A stretch of 64,000 nucleotides of DNA from Liquidambar formosana (Eukaryota > Streptophyta > Magnoliopsida > Saxifragales > Altingiaceae). Under the pieces are notes generated by a model. That model searched no databases and was not told where the DNA came from. It saw only the letters and a program-made list of their open reading frames with translations. The stretch covers positions 32,050,810 to 32,114,809 of the forward strand of contig CM077826.1 of NCBI GenBank assembly GCA_039720395.1. The letters run 5' to 3'. This document shows, in pieces, positions 59,189 to 64,000 of this stretch (positions within the stretch are counted from its first letter, which is position 1; each line of letters opens with the position of its first letter). The position numbers and the translations under genes are program-made.

Positions 59189-61465
59189 TTTTCTCCTTCT
59201 CTAGCAAACTCTAAAGAGAACTAAAAGAACAACTGAAAGTTTTTACTTGGTGTGGATACCGTGGATGTAGGATGCTTATGCTGCTCGTTCGTTGTTCATT
59301 AATTCGTCTTAAGGACTAATTGTCAGTAATAACCCTCTTCTTCTAGTTAGGACTTTGTTTTGTAACGAACCACAATCAGATTCATGAGCTTTAAGGAATT
59401 GATTCTAAATTTTTGTTATTCATTACGTTCCACATTATACTTTTTCTCTATCTCAATTCCTTACAATGCCAACATGGCCTATTCATACCACCCCAATTTG
59501 AATAGCTCAAATTTCAAGAATTCTATGTGGATTGTAAATTAACTAATCTAATAAAAATCTTATTTATAGAAATTTTTAAGTTTGACCAAATTTCTATGGG
59601 CCACTTGCTAAGATATGCTAGGTACTAGTTCATAATGCAAAAGATATCATCACTGACGCATTTGGATTCTCACACTCCTTCATACTCTTCTTTTGTATTT
59701 TGAAATATACCGAGGATAGTTGCTATAAATTATATGTTGTGTGTATTCAAAACAGAACCGTTTTTAAATTTCCTTTCTTCTTTTTCTCACATTCTTTGTT
59801 ATTGCTTAAAACTCTTTGTCCCACATCGCTTGGGAGAGGATTTATAATGAGTATTTATGCCTTCACTCCTTAACCTCAGTAAATTGTGGTAGAATTTCAT
59901 GGCAGCTCAAAAAAATATTTATTTGGGCACTCTTGAGTGACACATTTGCATTTGTGGAGTAGGTTGTGAAAATCCCATATTCCAAACCTCACATGTGTGC
60001 ATAGGAATGGCCACATTTTGCTACTTTTGACTTTTTTGGCTTCTTGAGTTTTTCAGTCAACCCCATCACTGTACCCATTTCATTTGGACTTTATCATTAT
60101 TTTTCTGAACACTGGTTATTAGTCAGTTATATCTCAATGTCCAAGTTCGTTCTCATTGGTCTATTACATCTCAGTATGTCCAGGTTCCTTAGTAGAGTGT
60201 TCAGATTCATTCCTTACTGTTACCATATTAATTTTTGGATTAATTCTTCCTTACCATTATTCTTCTCAATCCTCTAAATATAGCAGGCTCTTTTGCCTTT
60301 AGAACACACATCTAAGAGCTTCTTCTCTTCTCCACTCTCCTCTCTACATTCTGCTACTTAAATATTTGCTTTCTCCTTTAGTAACACTATTGAACTTCAA
60401 TAAATTTCACTTTCTACTATTTTTTTTCTCTAAGGAGCGATCTGAACTATTCGCTTTTCTCATACATTGCAAGTCCATGACTGCACTAGAAAATGATTGT
60501 CATACTCTGAAGGATTCAAGGGTACATCACCAATAACCTGCTACACCTAGCAATTTACTCCGAGGGGGACAATCTACTCTTAAGGACATGAACACAATCT
60601 ACTCTTAAGGACAGTTCCCCAATAACCTTCTTAATTGGCTCATATGTTACATAAATTTTCAAAATGATTTCATACAAGTCTCCAAGTGTCGGGCATGGGT
60701 GCCGTGTCAACAAGCGTCTAGACACCAGACAACGATGATGAAAAGTGCCCGAAATTTCATAGCTCTAGATTCAAGCAGCGTTAAGCAAACTTCAGAATCA
60801 CACATTTCTTACAAATCCTAGCTCACTATTCCAAACCCAACAACAACTTCTCTCCTCTCGACCAATAATCATGAAAAAAATAAATAAATAAAATAATCTA
60901 CATGAAGTATGCTCATTAATTGATCAAATCGTTTAATCATCGTAATCAACAACAATAACAATAGTTCTTCGTACCGAGATCTAAAAGTCCTAGTATATAC
61001 CTATATATATATATATATAACGAGAGAGAGAGAGAGAGGAAAACCTCCAACAGCGAGATTGACAGTCAAGAGAAGCGGCCAAAGGAACTTGTAACGCCGA
61101 GCGAAAGACTCCTGCGGTGGCTGAGGAGGGGGCGTAGATGAAGGTTGAGTCCCCATTGCTGATGATGCTGACGATGATAGTGGTGGCGGTGGCGGTGGTG
61201 ACGAGAAATCCTTTGCTTTCTGTTGTTGTGCTGTTTCAGAACAAGATGCCAATCAATCAAATATCAAAACCCCAATATTTAATTTTAAAAAATAAACATA
61301 AATGAGAAATAAAGTAGACTTGTTGGTGAAGAAATCCCCTCTTTTATCTGTTTTTGTAAAACAAAAACAGAAAAGTTTGTTTTGAGAATTTATAAAATAA
61401 GTGTTGGGTGTTCTGAGTTGACCTTTTCTGGGTTTGCTGGTGTAGAGCTTGGGACCTTCGCTCAT
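44763..61465 (-). CDS. Conserved plant single-pass membrane protein, giant intron
   Basis: Three exons on the minus strand: 61465-61423, 61230-61045 and 45082-44763, joined in frame to give 182 residues. The start is ATG at 61463-61465 (MSEGPKLYTSKPRK), the stop TAA at 44763-44765. A proline/serine-rich N-terminal part (about 20-56) is followed by one membrane segment (about 61-81, RRYKFLWPLLLTVNL side) bounded by basic residues. The segment is split by intron 2 just before AYLFMRTKKKD. A threonine/proline-rich linker and a charged helical C-terminus (from about QQRELFKWLLEEKRK, ending RAKSIPSI) follow. I do not recognise a named family. Both introns are GT-AG; intron 2 spans 45083-61044 (about 16 kb). 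The joined frame, the continuous membrane segment and the clean splice sites support the model; RNA evidence would settle it. Confidence 0.8.
45780..45970 (+). mobile_element. 3' end of a plant L1-type LINE
   Basis: The words GTACCTTGCGTGTACAGGGGC and GCTCCTTTCAAATTTATA, then an oligo(A) tail AAAAAAAAAATAATAATG, are characteristic of plant LINE 3' untranslated ends. Strongly 5'-truncated and opposite to the host gene. The left border is approximate. Confidence 0.6.
46162..46201 (-). repeat. 40-base homopolymer T run
   Basis: Uninterrupted T on the plus strand, that is poly(A) on the minus strand. It could be the tail of a minus-strand retroposon or a run inflated by slippage. No LINE or SINE body was recognised next to it. 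Confidence 0.9.
47690..47709. repeat. Poly(A) run with GTGTCGGACAC-type degenerate repeats around it
   Basis: Between about 47240 and 47810, and again near 52290-52380 and 60690-60770, there are diverged words such as GTCGGACACGCATGTTGGGC and GTGTCCATGTAACATAG. They look like one decayed dispersed repeat family that I cannot name. Confidence 0.4.
47815..52130 (+). mobile_element. Decayed L1-type LINE in the giant intron
   Basis: Coding remnants in the order endonuclease, reverse transcriptase and a zinc-binding C-terminal region, then an A-rich tail (52112-52130). It is inserted opposite to the host gene. The left border is approximate: non-coding or ORF1-like sequence reaches back to about 47830. 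A word ATAGAAC occurs both before the presumed start (about 47807) and after the tail (about 52134) and could be a short target duplication. Confidence 0.85.
48449..51997 (+). pseudogene. LINE ORF2 remnant (endonuclease and reverse transcriptase)
   Basis: The endonuclease starts MLSWNVRGLNSRERRRIKSD near 48460, with LVGDFN near 48838 and SDHVP near 49095, the catalytic blocks of the apurinic-type endonuclease. The reverse transcriptase has KINIEKAFDHVNWNFL near 50162 and GLRQGDHLSPF near 50332, normally GDPLSP. The YADD-type block at about 50485 reads FAKNALFFCG, so both catalytic aspartates are replaced. Numerous frameshifts and stops break the frame. Past 51200 come pieces of the C-terminal region. 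Confidence 0.85.
52182..52275. repeat. Dispersed repeat, second copy
   Basis: It matches 37697-37790 (GGTACAACC, GATATAA, ATCAACACGTGCT, then a TATATA stretch). It lies just after the LINE tail. Confidence 0.6.
52850..53098 (+). mobile_element. tRNA-headed SINE with 15-bp target duplication
   Basis: The body at 52865-53083 is bounded by perfect copies of AATAAGTGCGCCGCA (52850-52864 and 53084-53098). The tRNA-like head carries an A box, TAGCCCAGTTGG (52880-52891), and a B box, GGTTCAATTCC (52934-52944). A non-tRNA body and an A/TAA-rich tail follow. It is a Pol III-transcribed retroposon moved by LINE machinery. A second copy is at 54325. Confidence 0.93.
53976..54257. repeat. 141-bp tandem duplication
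   Basis: The segment starting TATTAGGATA(C/T)GTAAGTA at 53976 is repeated at 54117 with almost no change to about 54247. It lies within the left arm of the large inverted repeat; the other arm has a single copy, so the duplication is later. Confidence 0.93.
54325..54558 (+). mobile_element. Second copy of the tRNA-headed SINE
   Basis: It has A box TAGCCCAGTTGG (54337-54348), B box GGTTCGATTCC (54391-54401) and the same body as the copy at 52865, ending in an A-rich tail. The flanks AATGAGTGATTAGG and AATGAATGCTTGG form an imperfect target duplication. The SINE interrupts the left arm of the inverted repeat. Confidence 0.88.
54815..55470 (-). pseudogene. Copia RNase H / pol C-terminus remnant
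   Basis: Read on the minus strand: a GYSDAS block near 55300, SDSDES, MSGW, then a KSEFIAL-type block near 55165 and a later block corresponding to the usual RRHN-type region near 54990. The order is right for the end of a Ty1/copia pol. Stops and frameshifts are frequent. It lies between the two arms of the inverted repeat and on the same strand as the host gene. Confidence 0.7.
55629..55755. repeat. Direct repeat copy 1 in the giant intron
   Basis: AATCACACATTTCTTACAAA, ACTATTCCAAACCCA, CTCGACCAATAATC and AATTGATCAAATC occur in the same order here and at 60800-60930. Confidence 0.8.
56347..59474 (+). mobile_element. Solo Angela-like copia LTR with a nested insertion
   Basis: It begins TGTTAGTTGTATGCC and ends TGCCAACA, following the LTR at 13182-14874 along its length (for example CACCATGGTTGT, AATCAATTAGGGAATT, GTGTGGATACCGT), with many substitutions. 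It is interrupted by a terminal-inverted-repeat element (56441-57913). A CT microsatellite (59148-59183) expands its leader. No perfect 5-bp target duplication is seen at its ends. Confidence 0.85.
56438..57916. mobile_element. Non-autonomous terminal-inverted-repeat element with doubled ends
   Basis: It starts GCAAACTACATATTAGTGTC and ends with the complement, ACACTAATATGTAGTTTGCCC, with TTA on both sides (56438-56440, 57914-57916), suggesting a PIF/Harbinger-type transposition. Each end holds two tandem units of about 210 bp (56441-56655 and 56656-56870; 57489-57702 and 57703-57913), inverted relative to the other end. The 620-bp middle is C/T-rich with a CCACCACCA run and has no transposase. 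It sits inside the solo copia LTR; the matching empty site is seen in the LTR at 13182. Confidence 0.75.
59881..60790. other. Intron segment without recognised genes
   Basis: The outer side of the inverted-repeat arm, with LTR-like T-rich sequence and a 25-bp tandem duplication, ACAATCTACTCTTAAGGACA (about 60567-60616). No coding frame has support. Confidence 0.5.
60792..60935. repeat. Direct repeat copy 2 in the giant intron
   Basis: It matches 55629-55755, with an inserted AAATAAATAAATAA stretch. It lies about 110 bp from exon 2 of the host gene. Confidence 0.8.
61001..61039. repeat. TA and GA microsatellites beside the exon 2 donor
   Basis: TATATATATATATATATA then CGAGAGAGAGAGAGAGAG, starting within about 5 bp of the splice donor of the giant intron. 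Confidence 0.92.
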
Positions 61466-61918
61466 TGTTACTGAGAACGCTACTATACTCCCCCTCTCAA
61501 ACTTTCGTCTTCTTCATTTACTGACACTCTGACAGTATACTTTGCCAATGCGATGTTCAATAGACAAGGAGAGACCCTCCATATTGCGTCGTTTAATGTT
61601 TTAATCACTAACAATGGCGTCGTTTTAATTGCCAACAGTCCCCCTTTTTTTTGGTTTTTTTTTTTTTCTTTTTAAATCTTTTTAGTATCCGTACCGAGAT
61701 TAGTTTTTTTTCCCAATTTAATAATGCCGTCCAAAATAATTAACGAATACGTCACGCGAGTAATCATGTGGCATTTATATAATAGACAATGTCTGCTTGA
61801 TTTTTTGAAAACCTACAATCGTTTATTATAGCAGGTTCTAAAATATCAATTTTTTGAAAAACATTAATTTTTCTACAACTTATGTTTGGACTAAATTGAT
61901 ACAATTCAGCGTAATTTA

Positions 61919-61960
<42 letters not shown>

Positions 61961-63436
61961 TAGTTTGTGTACTTAATTGAAACTAAATCAAAAGTATAGG
62001 ATAGTAAAAGTATTTATTTAATTATAATGTTTTTAACTATTCTTGACATGTAGGTTTTATGTAAGATGTTACATGTCTACTCACATGATGGGACGTGATG
62101 CATTTATCAACAGTAGGCCGGCATTTAGGACGAGGAACTACATTTAAACACGGTAGTGAGGTTTAGGTATTAAATTTTGAAAAAAAAATAATCTAAATAC
62201 CATATTGGAATTTTGGGAAAATTTCAAAGTACTAAAATGATTTTTACGTTTATTTTTTTCCTGCTAAATGACAAGGATATCACACAGCTTCACCTTCATC
62301 CTTTTTGCTTTAAAAGTTAAAACCTCTAACTACTGACGTAGTCTTTGCTTTTTGGTGGAATCAAAAGAATTTGGATTTGATGCAGAGTTCACCACGTTGA
62401 GTTATTTTTAGCCATTAGATGGGTGTTTTGATAGCTTGAATTAAAACATGGTGCAGGGTTCATTTGGGTCATTTGAATAGTCATCACTACCACCATCTCC
62501 AAAATGGGCAAGACCTTGCAGTCTTGCACCATGAAGGATTAAGGGATCCTCCCTTGAAAATTAAAATATAAAAATAAAAATAAAATAAAAATGGCCAAGT
62601 TTTAAAAGTTTATATATCCTAGAATGACAGTTGAAGTTCAAAGAAAAAAAAGAGCCGAAGATTACTATAATACCGCAAAGCAGATTTCTCAGATATTAAA
62701 AAGGCCGAAATAGAGAGACAAAGTTTGCCAATGCAAAAGTATATGTCACAACTTGGAAAATGGACAAGACGGATTGATGAAAAATAAACCATTTATTATT
62801 GGGCATGAAAATAAAAATAAAAATAAAAATTTAGCACGGTCCGTCTGAAACTTAGGACATGTAAAATCATATTTCAAATATCTTGCCATCTACACAAATA
62901 GTATCACTCCATCATCGTATTCCACAAGAATTTTAACATAATAATAATACAGGCATCATTCCAATTTAAATTACATATACCTCAGGCTACAAATCGAACA
63001 AATACAACAATGTTTTTGAAACTTTAAAAAACTATCTACTACATGCAAGCATATACTATCTGTTTAACTCCGACACTTTAATGACCTGCAAAAGCTCTGA
63101 AGGATAAGCCAACACCCAATAGGTTACAAATTTTTTTTTTTTTTTAATAAAAGTACATCTAAAACCATATATTTATATACATAGTTTAATGATCGAGAAC
63201 ATAATCCAAGATATTAATGAGAGTTTTCATGAAATTATATAAAATTTTACTACCAATGCGCATTTAATAAAAACCAAAACTATGTTAAAACTATGATTTC
63301 ATAATTTCTTGAACTCAACACTAATCCTACAGATCCACAAACCATTAAATCCCATAACCCAGAACATATATCACAAGATAAATAAAGTTTTTATCAATGT
63401 CAAAATCATTTTATAACTGAAACTGTGTGATATAAT
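61466..63436. other. Upstream flank of the membrane-protein gene
   Basis: It should contain the promoter and 5' leader of that minus-strand gene; no clear TATA box found. A (TA)n run is at 61924-61959 and poly(T) at 63129-63145. No gene seen. Confidence 0.5.
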
Positions 63437-64000
63437 TAGGGCTGCAAACGAGCCGAATTGAACCGAACTTTGAAGTGTTCAAGCTTGGCTTAATAAGATA
63501 GCTTGTTTATTTATAACCAAGTTGAACTTTAAACGAGCTTAATTTATTGTGCTCAAACTCAGCTCAATAAGATTTAGAAAGGCTCAAGTGCAGCTCGGCT
63601 CATTTAATTAAACAAGCCGAGCTTGTGCTCGAGCTTGCGTTTGAGTTCGAATTTGAGCTCGTGTTCAAGATTGGTTTGAGCTCGTGAAAAAATAAGAGAA
63701 CCTTATATTTTTAAATGGTGGACGGCTACCTCAAATAATAAGAGAACCTTCTCACAATCTCAAATAAAGCGTGAAGCCTTAATTAAAAAAAATTAGGGTA
63801 TTTATAAAAGCCCTTTAATGACTAATAAACTATTTCACGAACCTTTTAACGAGCCTATTTGTGAACCTGTTCATGAGCTCTTAACAAGTTTGTTCACGAA
63901 CGTAAACGAGCCAAGCTATGGTCTATTCAACCTTGACTTGTTTAACAAACGAATCTAGTATTCAAGTTTAGGCTTGACTCATTTATTAATCGAACAAGCC
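63437..64000. mobile_element. Possible hAT-like non-autonomous element, cut by the window end
   Basis: TAGGGCTGCAAACGAGCCGA, followed by many GAGCTCG / CGAGCTT and AACGAGCC words, is a pattern common at the ends of plant hAT-type elements. The other terminus is outside the window, so the assignment is tentative. Confidence 0.4.

Larger units (their letters stand above)
56075..59880 (+). repeat. Right arm of the large inverted repeat, split by an LTR
   Basis: Arm sequence is in 56075-56346 and 59475-59880; the solo LTR 56347-59474 divides it. Its outer end contains GTCCCACATCGCTTGGGAGA followed by TTTATAATGAG, which looks like an LTR-type promoter. Confidence 0.7.

Noticed and set aside
61066..61260. 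Arginine/histidine-rich frame over exon 2
   Set aside because: Out-of-frame shadow of the proline/serine-rich exon 2 of the membrane-protein gene.

Overview
The window is nuclear DNA of a flowering plant. It has spliced genes with plant-type introns, a brassinosteroid-type cytochrome P450, and plant lineages of LTR retrotransposons (Tat/Ogre-like, Tekay chromovirus, Angela-like copia), an L1 LINE and tRNA-headed SINEs. The species cannot be read from the sequence. There are no rRNA genes, free-standing tRNA genes or CRISPR arrays.

Bases 1 to about 36,200 are nested retrotransposons. A Tat-like non-autonomous element (5' LTR cut by the window edge, truncated gag, no pol, a long hairpin-repeat array, 3' LTR ending at 12,452) sits inside the pol gene of an Angela-like copia element (12,453-14,874). 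That copia element lies in the 3' internal region of a second Tat-like element whose 5.2 kb LTR (15,368-20,589) has a polypurine-type tract on its left and a primer binding site on its right. Its gag start (22,189-22,311) is followed by a Tekay-type chromovirus (22,312-34,364, target duplication ATGTA). The 5' LTR of that chromovirus is split by a solo LTR of the first family (23,811-26,693, target duplication GGTTT). A 5'-truncated LTR of a related chromovirus (34,365-35,643) and a short Tat-like remnant follow.

Bases 36,200-64,000 hold two host genes, both on the minus strand. The first (36,748-41,244, eight exons) encodes a CYP90D-like P450 of brassinosteroid synthesis; its third intron starts with GC instead of GT. 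The second (44,763-61,465, three exons) encodes a 182-residue single-pass membrane protein that I do not recognise by name. Its second intron is about 16 kb and is packed with transposon remnants: a LINE, two SINEs with Pol III boxes, a copia fragment, an Angela-like solo LTR carrying a nested terminal-inverted-repeat element, and a large interrupted inverted repeat.

The most interesting signals are RNA-like. Downstream of the truncated gag, a 30-nt motif occurs three times; each copy folds into an 8-bp stem, an AAAA bulge and a 3-bp stem capped by a GNRA tetraloop, with compensating changes between copies. The region before the 3' LTR is an array of short hairpins whose stems change in matched pairs while the loop stays near TTGACC. 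A longer-stemmed version of such an array precedes the LTR of the second Tat-like element. All comparisons were made by eye; no alignment, folding or database search was run.
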